From an uncultured Acidobacteriota bacterium (lineage in GTDB: Bacteria; Acidobacteriota; Vicinamibacteria; Marinacidobacterales; SMYC01), in contig CAMYKY010000015.1 in NCBI GenBank assembly GCA_947259165.1, forward strand, positions 1 to 62,500: a stretch of DNA of 62,500 nucleotides, read 5' to 3'. Made by a program: the position numbers and the translations under genes. Within the stretch, counting starts at the first letter, position 1, and each line of letters begins with the position of its first letter. Shown in pieces: positions 27,206-36,547 of this stretch. The notes beneath the pieces were generated by a model. That model saw only the letters and a program-made list of their open reading frames with translations, ran no database searches and was not told the origin of the DNA.

Positions 27206-27931
27206 ATGTCCGACACCGCGATGAGCAGCACCTCGTCACCACCCGGCCCAGATCTGACCAAGGCGTTCACCTTTTTTTTTGAAGACCCGAATTGGGTCCC
27301 CAAGCTCCTCGTCGGAACACTGTTCGCGCTTCTGACCCCGTTCGTCATTGGTGTGATCTTTCTCGCGGGATACTCCCTTGCGCTGGCACGTCACACGATG
27401 CGTCAAGCCGGCCCGACGCTGCCCGAGTGGGACGATCTCCCCGGTATCTTCATCGAAGGGCTCAAGGGCTTCGCAATCTCCATAGCCCACAAGCTGCCCC
27501 TGGTGGTTTTGTCGGTGCTCATGATCCTGGCAGTCGCCGGGGGTGCGCTCATGAACCGGCAAAGCGAGTCTCTGCCCGACGGGCTCCTCTATTACGGACT
27601 GCCCGCCATTCTCGGTGGCTCGTTTCTATTGTCGGTTCTATGGCTCGCCGTTGCCGCCTACGTCCCCGCCGCGTTCGTCCGATTCATCCAAACGGACCGG
27701 CTCGGCGCGGCGTTCGAGGTGATGAACAATTTCGCCTTTATTCGCAAGCACAGCTCGGCCTACCTGCACGGGATTCTGGCCATCGTACTCGCCGGCTTCA
27801 TCGGCCAACTCGGTGTCATCGTCTTTTGCATCGGCGTATTTCCCAGTATGTTCTGGTCGGCATGTGTGATGGGTTACGTCGTCGGAGAGCTCGCCCGACT
27901 CGACGGTGGAGCTCGTCCGAGTCAAGCCTGA
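27206..27931 (+). CDS. DUF4013 multi-spanning membrane protein
   Basis: This 241-residue protein has a soluble N-terminal ~25 residues, then FFFEDPNWVPKLLVGTLF, the opening motif of DUF4013. Hydrophobic spans lie at about 36-58, 95-115, 128-152 and 190-225. The role is unknown; the family looks like an integral membrane scaffold. The next gene (SYLF domain) follows on the same strand after ~85 nt. Confidence 0.7.
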   Translation: MSDTAMSSTSSPPGPDLTKAFTFFFEDPNWVPKLLVGTLFALLTPFVIGVIFLAGYSLALARHTMRQAGPTLPEWDDLPGIFIEGLKGFAISIAHKLPLVVLSVLMILAVAGGALMNRQSESLPDGLLYYGLPAILGGSFLLSVLWLAVAAYVPAAFVRFIQTDRLGAAFEVMNNFAFIRKHSSAYLHGILAIVLAGFIGQLGVIVFCIGVFPSMFWSACVMGYVVGELARLDGGARPSQA

Positions 27932-28016
27932 CCGGCCTGACCGGGTTGCGCCTGGACACGAGCGTGAGCTCGTGTCTAAGCTGGAGTTCAGCGCGCATCA
28001 TCAAGGAGACGTACCC

Positions 28017-28697
28017 GTGAAAAAGTTGGTGATCGGCATCGTCCTAGTCGTCGTCCCATGCAGCGCAAGTAGCGACGAGGCGGATCGGCTCGAAGCGGCG
28101 ACCACGGTCGTGGGCGAAATTCTCGACATTCCCGACGGCGTCCCCCAGGAGCTACTCGACAAGGCCGAATGCATCATCGTCTTGCCCTCCGTCAAAAAGT
28201 TCGCGCTCGGCATCGGTGGAAGCTACGGCAAAGGAGCGATGGTGTGTCGTAGCGGATTGAAGTTCGACGGTCCGTGGGGGGCTCCGGCGATGTATCGCCT
28301 CGAAGGTGGCAACATCGGATTCCAACTCGGCGGAGAGGCGACCGATTTCATCCTTCTCGTGATGAACCCGAAGGGCGTCGCATCGCTTCTCAAGAGTAAA
28401 GTCAAACTAGGCGCCGATGCGTCGGCTGCCGCCGGCCCGAAAGGGCGCACCGCTGGCGCGTCGACCGACGCCACCATGTCGGCGGAAATCCTGACATACT
28501 CACGAGCACGTGGCTTGTTCGCTGGAGTCGCCCTCGAAGGCTCGACGCTACGTCCCGACAACGGCGCCAACGAAAAGCTCTACCGGCGCGAGCTGTCCGC
28601 CAAGCAAATCGTCCGAGAGCAAAAGAGCGTACCGACCGCAGGCCAGGAGCTCATCGAGTTGCTGCAACGGGCGTCACCATCCAATTTGTCCGAGTAG
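28017..28697 (+). CDS. Secreted SYLF-domain (Ysc84-like) lipid-binding protein
   Basis: This 226-residue protein has a signal peptide (KKLVIGIVLVVVPCSASS) then a SYLF domain: AECIIVLPSVKKFALGIGG, GKGAMVCRS, GPWGAPAMYRLEGGNIGFQ, DFILLVMNPKGV, SAEILTYSRARGLFAGVALEG. SYLF domains bind phosphoinositides or anionic lipids in eukaryotes; bacterial members are periplasmic or outer-membrane-linked with unclear roles. The GTG at 28017 is chosen because it opens the signal peptide; an upstream frame (27906) is read-through. Confidence 0.8.
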   Translation: MKKLVIGIVLVVVPCSASSDEADRLEAATTVVGEILDIPDGVPQELLDKAECIIVLPSVKKFALGIGGSYGKGAMVCRSGLKFDGPWGAPAMYRLEGGNIGFQLGGEATDFILLVMNPKGVASLLKSKVKLGADASAAAGPKGRTAGASTDATMSAEILTYSRARGLFAGVALEGSTLRPDNGANEKLYRRELSAKQIVREQKSVPTAGQELIELLQRASPSNLSE

Positions 28698-28707
28698 CCG
28701 GCCGCGC

Positions 28708-29061
28708 TCACGGCTCGCGCGCATCTTGGCACTCCAGGCAAAAAGGAGTTTCGGGACGCGCCTTCAACCTCCGGTAGCCGATCGGCTCTTCGCACGAACG
28801 GCAGTTTCCGTATTCGCCCTTGTCGATCACCTCGAGCGCGACTTCGATTTGCCGAAGCTTGCGTTCGTAGGAGCCGCGGTTCGCAATCGTCATTTGTTGT
28901 TGCTGGATGGCATCCATCCGAGAGAGCCGGCCGATGGGCTCGTCGAGATCCACGGGCCGGGCCCCCTCTTTGGAGATCTCCAAAACCTCCTCCAGGCGAG
29001 CCCGGCCGTCGATGAGCTCTAGGCGCAGCTCGTCGACCTGATCCGCGGTGAGCTCGTCCAT
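28708..29061 (-). CDS. DksA/TraR-family zinc-finger protein
   Basis: This 117-residue protein has a coiled-coil N-terminal half (DELRLELIDGRARLEEVLE... EVALEVIDKGEYG), then a C4 zinc finger with CRSCEEPIGYRRL and FCLECQ, as in DksA/TraR proteins that bind the RNA polymerase secondary channel. The acidic tip residues are not clearly DksA-like, so the effect on transcription cannot be inferred. ATG 29061 begins 1 nt after the stop of the upstream hydrolase gene, indicating translational coupling. Confidence 0.8.
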   Translation of the reverse strand: MDELTADQVDELRLELIDGRARLEEVLEISKEGARPVDLDEPIGRLSRMDAIQQQQMTIANRGSYERKLRQIEVALEVIDKGEYGNCRSCEEPIGYRRLKARPETPFCLECQDAREP

Positions 29062-29062
29062 G

Positions 29063-30049
29063 CTATTTGAGAGTCTGGGATTGCTCGAACGTCTCACCTT
29101 CCCGGATGGGACGATCCGTGATCTCGATTTCGTCGCCGATGGTAATCATCATCAGATCGTGAGCGACCGTGAGCGGGCCGGTGTACGGAGTCACCGCCTC
29201 CCACTCCTGCGCAGTGATATGCGGCGGGATGAGGTGTGAGTACACGGCCATCCGTGGCTTGACGCGTTCGAAAATCACGGCTGCGTCTTTGGGATCCGTG
29301 TGTACCGACAGACTGACATTCGCGAGCTTCGCCTCTTCGGTCGAGCCGGGCGACGGGTACTGCGCCTCGTGAACGAGAACGTCGACGCCCCGTGAGTGCT
29401 CGACGAGGCTATCGCTGGGACGTGTGTCCCCAGAGAGCACGAGCGAGCGCCCCATGTAGTCGAAGCGAAAACCAAACGTCTGCCCCCAAAGATTCAATAG
29501 CTCCCGGGTCGCGATGTCGATCGGCATGTGATCGACTTCGAACGCCGTCACTTTGAGACCGTCATGCTCATAGATCACGCCCGGCGAAACGTCGGTCGCG
29601 TCAATCTTGGTGCCTTCGCCGGGGACGCCGACGAGAAGCCGGTAGTCGATGTCCCAGGCGTAGGCTTCGCGAAAGTGACGCATCATGTCGACCGTTCCCT
29701 CGGGGCCTTGCACTGTCAGGGGAACGCGCCGACCGTAGAGCCATCCGGTGAGCCACAAGTCGGTGAACCCAATCGTATGATCGAAATGAAGATGTGAGAT
29801 CAACACGTGATCGATTCCGGCGAGAAGCGGGAACGAGCCGACTTGCATGAGGCGTTCGCGCAGACCCCAGCTAGGATCGACGATGATGCGCTGGTCACCG
29901 GCCTCCACGAGAATGCTCGGACCATAGCGCTCGAACGAAGGGCGAGGCGCACCCGTTCCAAGAAAAGTAACCCGCAATTCTTGGGAGAAGACAGAGGTGG
30001 CCCCGGCACCGAGAAACACGCACGCGAAAACGAGAGCTTTGTTCATCAT
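29063..30049 (-). CDS. Exported metallo-beta-lactamase-fold hydrolase (RNase Z-like)
   Basis: This 328-residue protein has a signal peptide (ALVFACVFLGAGATSVFSQ), then LRVTFLGTGAPRPSFERYGPS, VDPSWGLRERL, the metal motif SHLHFDHTIGF, SGDTRPSD, and late HEAQYP and VYSHLIPPH. The fold is that of RNase Z and arylsulfatase-like hydrolases, but the export signal argues against tRNA processing; a periplasmic small-molecule esterase or sulfatase is more likely. An upstream sulfatase relic is read divergently from here. Confidence 0.75.
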   Translation of the reverse strand: MMNKALVFACVFLGAGATSVFSQELRVTFLGTGAPRPSFERYGPSILVEAGDQRIIVDPSWGLRERLMQVGSFPLLAGIDHVLISHLHFDHTIGFTDLWLTGWLYGRRVPLTVQGPEGTVDMMRHFREAYAWDIDYRLLVGVPGEGTKIDATDVSPGVIYEHDGLKVTAFEVDHMPIDIATRELLNLWGQTFGFRFDYMGRSLVLSGDTRPSDSLVEHSRGVDVLVHEAQYPSPGSTEEAKLANVSLSVHTDPKDAAVIFERVKPRMAVYSHLIPPHITAQEWEAVTPYTGPLTVAHDLMMITIGDEIEITDRPIREGETFEQSQTLK

Positions 30050-30063
30050 GTCGGGAATTCTAC

Positions 30064-30474
30064 TTGAATGCTACGATGCGGCGCATGAGACACAGCGCCG
30101 CGTTGATTGTGAGCTTTTTTGTCTCAGAGCAGCACACAATCCACATGGACCTGAGTGCCACGATCTTGAGCGCCGCGAAAACGACGCCGACGCGGAAGCT
30201 CGACGGTATCGATCTCTTGCCGATCCTGCGAGGAACGGGCTCACCCGGCCTTCCTGTCCAGCGAACGTTCTATTGGAGAACCGACTATCCGGCCTACAAG
30301 CAGCGGGCCGTGCGACGAGGACGGTGGAAGTATCTTCTCGACGACACCACCGAGATGCTCTTCGACCTCGAGGCCGACATCGGCGAGCGCGACAACCTTG
30401 CGTATCGACGTCCGGACAAGCTCGAGGAGCTTCAAAGAGCGCTTGCGAGTTGGGAGACCGAGCTCGGGAGATGA
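30064..30474 (+). pseudogene. Internally deleted sulfatase gene
   Basis: A 136-codon frame has a short hydrophobic leader (HSAALIVSFFVSEQ) fused straight to the C-terminal third of an arylsulfatase: IHMDLSATILSAAKTTP, RKLDGIDLLPILRG, VRRGRWKYLLDD and LFDLEADIGERDNLA. The N-terminal catalytic region with the formylglycine CxPSR site and metal ligands is missing, so it cannot be an active sulfatase. The frame is intact across the join, consistent with one in-frame deletion. ATGA overlap with the next gene keeps translational coupling. Confidence 0.65.
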
Positions 30475-31034
30475 GGCTACGGGCACTGTTCGTCCTAATC
30501 AGCAGTTTGGTGTTTGGCTCCATCAGCTCGAGTCAGGAACCTGAGACAGGATCCTACGCGCTCACTTTCGAGGGCGAGCTTTCCGGGCAAGAGTTTGGCG
30601 CGGCTCGATTCGCTTCCGACAAGAAGATGGACGGGGAGAAAGTCTTCGTCGTGCATCTACTGACGCCGGTGCTCGAAGGCGGGGTCTATGTTGTCTTCAG
30701 CGGCGTCGAGCGACCCGCTGCGGGCACCTACACCGCGATCCGCGCCGAGACGAAGGGCATGGGGGGCTACAAGAAGCTCAGCGTCGAGCCCGGCGAGGTC
30801 GCCCTTCTCTACTACGAGATGGAACGGGATCGCCTGGTGTTGTTCGGCTCGACCGGCAAGGGAAGTGTCGAGATTATCGAAAGTGATGACGACACGGTCA
30901 CCGGTCGGATCGATGTCGAAATCGAGGGCGCGATCGGTAACCCGAACGCGTTTCTCGGCGTACGCGCGAAGCGCGGCAAGATCGCCGGGGCGTTCGACGC
31001 GACGAACGGTGAGGTCGAGTTCAGAAAGCCCTGA
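30471..31034 (+). CDS. Secreted hypothetical protein
   Basis: This 187-residue protein has an N-terminal signal (LRALFVLISSLVFGSISSSQ) and a beta-rich remainder: YALTFEGELSGQEFGAARF, VFVVHLLTPVLEGGVYVVF, DTVTGRIDVEIEGAIGN. No family is recognised. It is coupled to the sulfatase relic by an ATGA overlap and converges with the YtxH-like gene 4 nt away. Confidence 0.6.
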   Translation: MRLRALFVLISSLVFGSISSSQEPETGSYALTFEGELSGQEFGAARFASDKKMDGEKVFVVHLLTPVLEGGVYVVFSGVERPAAGTYTAIRAETKGMGGYKKLSVEPGEVALLYYEMERDRLVLFGSTGKGSVEIIESDDDTVTGRIDVEIEGAIGNPNAFLGVRAKRGKIAGAFDATNGEVEFRKP

Positions 31035-31038
31035 ACCT

Positions 31039-31302
31039 TCAGAGACCGGCGGAGCGGAGACTCGAAACGTTCTCGATGATCTCCTTGGTAATCTCTTCCT
31101 CGGCTATCGCGCTCCACTCTTCAGGAATGAGCTCGGACGTCTGCGCAACAAATCGCTTCGCCCCGCGGCTGAGTGTCTCCCGCATCTCTCGCCCTGACGC
31201 TGGCGCCATGAAAATTGCGGTGGTTACGCCAACGAGCGTACCGAAAAAAAGACCGGCCACGAACGCCATGCCCCCACCACCGTTGTTCTCAGCTGACATC
31301 AC
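31039..31302 (-). CDS. YtxH-like small membrane protein
   Basis: This 87-residue protein has a Gly-rich start, one TM helix (AFVAGLFFGTLVGVTTAIFM) and the YtxH signature APASGREMRETLSRGAKRF, followed by an amphipathic helix. YtxH-type proteins are general-stress membrane proteins of unclear function. It is a single gene on the minus strand. Confidence 0.7.
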   Translation of the reverse strand: MMSAENNGGGGMAFVAGLFFGTLVGVTTAIFMAPASGREMRETLSRGAKRFVAQTSELIPEEWSAIAEEEITKEIIENVSSLRSAGL

Positions 31303-31374
31303 GACCTCTCGACAATCTCCCTCTGTAATTTAGCATAGACATACTGCCGGGGACGGGAATAGGTTCAATGTGGG

Positions 31375-32301
31375 TCAAGACTTCGGTGAAGTACGACGTT
31401 GGGTCTTCCGCTCTTCCAACTCCTCGAGACTCCGGGGCCAATCGCCCTTGAGAAGGCGTGACAGCCCGCGATCCGCCAGGAGCTTTCCCTCGGTTTGGCA
31501 AGCGGGGCAATAGTTCGTCTCGTTGGCGGCGTAGCGGATGCGCTGCACCGGGCTGCCGCAATCGGGACACTCCTTCCCGTAGCGTCCGTGGACGGCCATC
31601 GTCGGGCGAAACGCCGTGACTTTCGCGGGAAAATCCCCTTTTTGTTCTGCCCGCAATTGCTCGGTCCACATCTCCAAGGTCTCTCGAGTGACGACGTAGA
31701 GACGCTCGATCTCCTCTTCGCTCAGACGCGAGGTCCACTTGATCGGAGAGAGCTTCGCGCGATGGAGGATCTCATCCGAGTATGCGTTGCCGATCCCGCT
31801 AAACAGATGGGGATCGGTAAGCGAGCGCTTGAGCGTGTGATTCTCGAGACGAAGCACCCGTGTGAAGCTCTCCAGATCGGCATCCATCACTTCGAGCCCG
31901 CCGGGGTCGAGACGAGCGAGCTCGGCCTCGCCTTCGACGAGCCGAAGCGACGCGCGCTTCTTCGTGCCGGCCTCGGTCAACGTGAGAGTTCCTGAGGCGA
32001 AGTCGAAGCGGGCGAGTCCTCGCCGCTTCTGGAGCTTGGGCCGGCCGTCGCCCCCCTTCCAGTGCAGTCGCCCGGCAACCATCAGATGGATCACCATGAA
32101 CAGCTCGTCTTCGAGGCCGATCACGACCCGTTTGCCGATACGCCGAAGCGCTACCACTTTCTTGCCTGCGAGCGCCGAGGGAGCGGGAGTCACCGAGCGC
32201 AGCAAGAACGGACTTCCGAGGAGGATCTTCTCGAGCACCTCGCCGCGGATGCGGCTGTCGAGCGCCTCGAGATAGAGCTCGATGTCAGGAAGCTCGGGCA
32301 T
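31375..32301 (-). CDS. Fpg/Nei-family DNA glycosylase paralogue
   Basis: This 308-residue protein keeps the catalytic N-terminus PELPDIELY (Pro1 after Met removal, Glu2), the H2TH region ([18 protein letters not shown]) and the zinc finger [11 protein letters not shown] and NYCPACQ. It removes oxidised bases in base-excision repair. It has a ~40-residue basic C-terminal tail beyond the zinc finger that most MutM proteins lack. A second, more canonical MutM is at 46882-47709, so this one may prefer other lesions. Confidence 0.85.
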   Translation of the reverse strand: MPELPDIELYLEALDSRIRGEVLEKILLGSPFLLRSVTPAPSALAGKKVVALRRIGKRVVIGLEDELFMVIHLMVAGRLHWKGGDGRPKLQKRRGLARFDFASGTLTLTEAGTKKRASLRLVEGEAELARLDPGGLEVMDADLESFTRVLRLENHTLKRSLTDPHLFSGIGNAYSDEILHRAKLSPIKWTSRLSEEEIERLYVVTRETLEMWTEQLRAEQKGDFPAKVTAFRPTMAVHGRYGKECPDCGSPVQRIRYAANETNYCPACQTEGKLLADRGLSRLLKGDWPRSLEELEERKTQRRTSPKS

Positions 32302-32363
32302 GACGGAAGTATTGTCTCACGAGCACCGAACGCGTTAGGCTTGTCGGCCCGAGGAGGTTCCGG

Positions 32364-33140
32364 ATGGCAGACAAGCGTTTCGAAGGAAAGATAGCACTGG
32401 TAACAGGTTCGTCGAGCGGCATCGGCAAGGCCACTGCGGCCCGCCTGGCACGCGAGGGCGCCAAGGTCGCGGTAACCGGCAGGCGCAAAGACAGACTCGA
32501 AGAGCTCGTATCGGAGATCGGCTCCGCCGGCGGCACCGCGCACGCGATCGCCGCCGATCTCACCGACGAGGCCGATCGCAGGCGTATCATCGACGAAACC
32601 GCCGGACAATTTGGTGGTCTCGACGTTCTCGTCAACGCGGCAGGCATCATCGCCTACGGCACCATCGAGGACACGTCTCTCGAGGACTGGCAGAAGATGT
32701 ACGACATCAACGTGGTGTCGATCTTTCACATCATGCAGCTCGCGCTTCCTCACATCATTCCCCGCAAAGGCAACATCGTTAATGTGTCGAGCGTGAACGG
32801 TATGCGCTCGTTTCCGGGGCTTCTCGCCTACAACTCGAGCAAGTCTGCACTCGATCAGCTGACTCGATGCTCCGCCCTCGAGCTCGCGCCAAAAGGCGTG
32901 CGTGTGAACAACGTGAATCCCGGCGTCGTCGTCACCGAGCTTCACCGTCAAGCTGGACTCGATGAAGAGAAATACGCCGCGTTTCTCGAAAGAAGCAAGA
33001 CGACCCATCCGATCGGACGGGTCGGCAAAGCAGAGGAGCTCGCCGCCCTGATCACGTTCGTTGCTTCCGACGAGGCCGGCTGGATCACGGGCGACACCAT
33101 CAACATCGACGGCGGCCGCCACCTGACGTGTGCGAGGTAG
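32364..33140 (+). CDS. Short-chain dehydrogenase/reductase
   Basis: This 258-residue classical SDR has the cofactor motif VTGSSSGIGKATA, NAAG (VNAAGIIAYG), catalytic Ser in NVSSVNGMRS, YNSSKSALDQL containing YxxxK, and the C-terminal GDTINIDGG. Arg residues after beta-2 (VTGRRKDRLEEL) suggest NADPH. The substrate is unknown. It is monocistronic. Confidence 0.85.
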   Translation: MADKRFEGKIALVTGSSSGIGKATAARLAREGAKVAVTGRRKDRLEELVSEIGSAGGTAHAIAADLTDEADRRRIIDETAGQFGGLDVLVNAAGIIAYGTIEDTSLEDWQKMYDINVVSIFHIMQLALPHIIPRKGNIVNVSSVNGMRSFPGLLAYNSSKSALDQLTRCSALELAPKGVRVNNVNPGVVVTELHRQAGLDEEKYAAFLERSKTTHPIGRVGKAEELAALITFVASDEAGWITGDTINIDGGRHLTCAR

Positions 33141-33169
33141 CGATCCGCGGTCGCGTGTCGGAATACAGC

Positions 33170-33350
33170 GTACGGCATACGGCATACGGGTGATGCTCGT
33201 TTGAAAGGCAATTCCTTCTTTCGCGACTGCGCCCCGACGAAAGAGGCTTCCTTTCCGAAGACACAGATGCTGAATCGAGGCGCTGGTGTGCAGGACTTGC
33301 GTTTACTCCGAACGAGTACGGCAACCGTATGCCGTGGGCCGTATGCCGTG
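33170..33350. repeat. Inverted tandem repeat pair (CGGCATACG / CGTATGCCG)
   Basis: The left block at 33170-33190 holds tandem GGCATAC units. The right block at 33325-33350 holds the inverted CCGTATGCCG unit twice, separated by TGGG. The ~135 bp between them shows no gene. The pair lies between the SDR and the barrel-protein gene and could fold into a long hairpin or be a decayed small mobile element. Confidence 0.6.
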
Positions 33351-33374
33351 AACCGGCAACGAAACTGAGCCGCT

Positions 33375-34775
33375 ATGACCTCCCTCTTGCTTCAGCTGCT
33401 TCTTCTTGGCGCCGCGGTCGAGAGCGCGGAAGAGTCGAAGGCTTACGCGATCTCGTTTGGGGGGCAGTACCGCGTCATGGCGGACGCTTCGAATTTCGAC
33501 TTCCACCCCCGCGTCATCGACGACGAGCAGGCGTCCCAAAGCTTCGTAAACCAGCGATTCCGGACGTGGCTCAATATCCACGACGGTGCCGCGGCGAGTC
33601 ACGGCGTTTATTTTCAGTTCGAGATCGGCCACATCGCTTGGGGTGACGATCTCGAGTTTCCCAAGACCTACGAAGCCAACGGCGCGGAGGTGGGCATCGA
33701 ACTGCGACGAGGCTATCTATGGTACAAGCCGAGTGAACGCTCTCTGCTGCGCGTGGGGATTGTCGATTGGCACGACCGCTTCGGGGAGCGCCCAACCTTC
33801 GAAGATCCTATGTGGGCCGTCGACGCGTACGACTCCGAGCAAGCGGTTCTCGCCAACTCGGTGTGGGACTTCAACGTGGGCGGCGTCGTTTTCGACTTCG
33901 ATACGGAGGACCAATGGCACACCTCGCTCGGCACGGTGGTGTTGAGCCAGGGGGACACCGTCGGCGGCGATGGAAGCGCTCTACTGTTCTCGGGAGATCT
34001 GGACCGTGAGGTCGGCTCATCGCTTTTTGGAGCTAGTGCCTACTACCTTCGCGACCGCGGTGGCTACTCCTACGGTGATTTCGGGGGACCACCGAACGTG
34101 AACGGCATCGATCGTTCCTGGGATCTCTGGCTGGGTGCACGTGGACACCACGCGTTCGGAAGCTTGACCCCGTCCTACTTCGTCATCTGGAACCGGGGCA
34201 AGACCGAAGGACCCGAGTGGGAACATTCGGGGTGGGCGGTGAAAGGAGACCTGGACTACCAGTGGGGCCCCACACGGCTGCAGCTACGGACGTTCTACGC
34301 GACGGGTAACGACCACACATCACGCGACAACTCGGGTGAGTTTCGGACGATCGCTCAGAGCGTGCGCGACAACTTCGGTAGCCAAAGCTACTGGAGTCTT
34401 CTGGGCTTGAGCTCTCCGCGCGGCCCGTCGGATGTGAACGACCTCGGCGTCGGCCTGCAAAACCGTGGGCTCGGGTTGTTCACGCTGCAGGGCTCGTTCG
34501 AGCAACGTTTGAGCCAATCCATATCGACGTACGTGGCGCTCGGGTGGCTGTCCTCAGCCGAGGAGAACCCAGAAAGCCGCGCGACCGACATGGGGGTCGA
34601 GTTGCTAGGCGAGACCCATTGGTCGCTGTCGAGCGCCATGGCGGTGGACTTCGGAGCCGCCTACTTGTGGACCGGAGATTTCTATCGCGCCGGAGCCTCC
34701 GCCGCGACGCCTGCCGATCTTTATGAAGTGTATGCTCGCTTCCAGTTCGAGCTCTCGGTGCTAGCGAAGGACTGA
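33375..34775 (+). CDS. Outer-membrane beta-barrel (alginate-export/porin-like) protein
   Basis: This 466-residue protein has a short signal peptide (SLLLQLLLLGAAVESA), then alternating aromatic/polar strands such as FGGQYRVMADASNF, RFRTWLNIHDG, GIELRRGYLWYKP, AKGDLDYQWGP-type segments and a terminal strand LYEVYARFQFELSVLA. This matches the alginate-export/OprP-like large barrels. The ligand is unknown. It is convergent with cstA, 3 nt apart. Confidence 0.7.
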   Translation: MTSLLLQLLLLGAAVESAEESKAYAISFGGQYRVMADASNFDFHPRVIDDEQASQSFVNQRFRTWLNIHDGAAASHGVYFQFEIGHIAWGDDLEFPKTYEANGAEVGIELRRGYLWYKPSERSLLRVGIVDWHDRFGERPTFEDPMWAVDAYDSEQAVLANSVWDFNVGGVVFDFDTEDQWHTSLGTVVLSQGDTVGGDGSALLFSGDLDREVGSSLFGASAYYLRDRGGYSYGDFGGPPNVNGIDRSWDLWLGARGHHAFGSLTPSYFVIWNRGKTEGPEWEHSGWAVKGDLDYQWGPTRLQLRTFYATGNDHTSRDNSGEFRTIAQSVRDNFGSQSYWSLLGLSSPRGPSDVNDLGVGLQNRGLGLFTLQGSFEQRLSQSISTYVALGWLSSAEENPESRATDMGVELLGETHWSLSSAMAVDFGAAYLWTGDFYRAGASAATPADLYEVYARFQFELSVLAKD

Positions 34776-34778
34776 CGC

Positions 34779-36458
34779 CTATCCAAGAACCTCCCTGACC
34801 GCGGCAACGGCTTGTTCCCGGCCGCGGGTGAACCGGAGGACTCCCTCCACGACCAGCCACAACGCGAGGAGCAAAACGACTCCACCAACCGCGAGAAGCA
34901 AATAGCTTCCCTGGTTGAAGAAGGTGCGGACGTTCGAGACCATCGCGATCAACGTCGTTACCAGCATGAACACCATCGGGATCGCAGTGTAGAGATAGTT
35001 CTTTCTCCGAAGATACAGATAGAGCGTGACGGTCAACAGCGTGAGCCCAGCCATGACCTGATTGGTCGTCCCGAAGACGGCCCAAAGTGCTATACCGGCC
35101 GGCCGACCGTTGACTTGCAGGAGCGCGAAGAAGCCGATGACGGCCACGGCGAACGCAGTCGCAACGTAGCGGTTTGCGAGCACGGGCACTTTGAGAGTTT
35201 CAGCGACCTCCTCGATGTTGTAGCGGAGTAGCCGTGTCGCCGAGTCGAGCGTCGTGAGCGCGAACGACACCGCGATGAGCGCCACGAAAGCTCTACCGAG
35301 GTCGGGGTCGATACCGAGGCTCGCCAAGAATGTGCCGCTACCGGTCACGAAAGCGTTGAGGTTGGATGCGAGGCCGTCGGCAGATTCCCAACTCGAATAA
35401 TGGTCCCGCCACGCGGCCGGGCTCGCGAACCCAGCGGTACACGCCAAAACTGCGGCAAGTCCCAGCAGGCTCTCGCCGATCATGGCTCCGTAGCTGACGA
35501 ATACGGCGTCTTGCTCTTTGTCGAGCTGCTTGGCGGTCGTTCCCGAGGAGACCAGCGCGTGGAAACCCGAGACGGCACCGCACGCGATGACAATGAACAC
35601 GAACGGGTACAGCGGCGGGGCTCCGGGCGCATTCGCATCGAACGCAGGCGCTACGAAGCTCGGACGCAAGATCGCGAACCCGACGAAGATCCCGATGAGT
35701 CCGAGGTACAACAGCAAACTGTTCAGAAAGTCGCGTGGCTGCAACAAGAGCCACACGGGCAGAACCGAAGCGGCGAAAGCGTAGGCCAGAAGAAGATAGC
35801 TCCACGTCGGAGCGGCGAGATCGGGCGTCGGCAAAACGTTCCCCAGATACACCGCGATGAGCGTGAGCGCGAACCCGACGATCGTCAGCCGCCCGAGGGG
35901 TACGCCTTTCTTGTAGAACAAAACCCCAATCCCGACCGCGAGCACCATCAAAGATAGGCTAGGAAATACCGCTTCGGGGTAGAAGTTGGACGAGAACAGC
36001 TGGGAAACGACCTGGACGAACACCCCCATGGCGAGGCCGATCAGAAAGATGATGATGACGTGAAAAAGACTCTTGGCGCGATGTCCGATGATGCTTTCGG
36101 CAACTTTTCCGATGGATTTGCCTTTCGCGCGCAGGCTCACGGCCAAGGCGCTAAAATCGTGGACACCGCCGATGAAGATCGTCCCGAGAACCACCCAGAT
36201 CAATGCCGGGAGCCAGCCCCACATGACGGCGATAGCGGGACCCAGCATGGGCGCCAGGCCGGCAATCGACGCATAATGGTGCCCGAACAAGACGTAACGT
36301 TTGCAGGGAACGTAGTCATGGCCGTCTTCGAGCGCGTGAGCCGGGGTTTCGACGTTTCCCGTCAGCTCGAAGAGATTCGTAGCGATATGCTTCGCATAGA
36401 ACCGGTAGCCGAGAAAATAGACGACCAAGGAGCAAACGACCGCCAGAACTGGACTCAA
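34779..36458 (-). CDS. cstA: Carbon starvation protein CstA (peptide/pyruvate transporter)
   Basis: This 559-residue polytopic protein has about 15 hydrophobic segments and CstA motifs: VCSLVVYFLGYRFYAKHI, the cytoplasmic GHHYASIAGLAPMLGPAIA, GGVHDFSALAVSLRAKG, GAVSGFHALVSSGTTAKQ, TTLDSATRLLRYN and ALWAVFGTTNQVMAGL. The CstA family carries peptides or pyruvate. TTG at 36458 is taken as start because AGGAG lies 9 nt upstream and the first TM follows; the longer frame from 36827 overlaps hisS and has no family similarity. Confidence 0.85.
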   Translation of the reverse strand: MSPVLAVVCSLVVYFLGYRFYAKHIATNLFELTGNVETPAHALEDGHDYVPCKRYVLFGHHYASIAGLAPMLGPAIAVMWGWLPALIWVVLGTIFIGGVHDFSALAVSLRAKGKSIGKVAESIIGHRAKSLFHVIIIFLIGLAMGVFVQVVSQLFSSNFYPEAVFPSLSLMVLAVGIGVLFYKKGVPLGRLTIVGFALTLIAVYLGNVLPTPDLAAPTWSYLLLAYAFAASVLPVWLLLQPRDFLNSLLLYLGLIGIFVGFAILRPSFVAPAFDANAPGAPPLYPFVFIVIACGAVSGFHALVSSGTTAKQLDKEQDAVFVSYGAMIGESLLGLAAVLACTAGFASPAAWRDHYSSWESADGLASNLNAFVTGSGTFLASLGIDPDLGRAFVALIAVSFALTTLDSATRLLRYNIEEVAETLKVPVLANRYVATAFAVAVIGFFALLQVNGRPAGIALWAVFGTTNQVMAGLTLLTVTLYLYLRRKNYLYTAIPMVFMLVTTLIAMVSNVRTFFNQGSYLLLAVGGVVLLLALWLVVEGVLRFTRGREQAVAAVREVLG

Positions 36459-36547
36459 GAAGATCCGCTCCTGTGTTATGCGTTCGGAAAACTTGGTCGA
36501 TGCCAAATCTAGCAAACGTACCGTTATTTCACAATGGAGCCTAAAAC

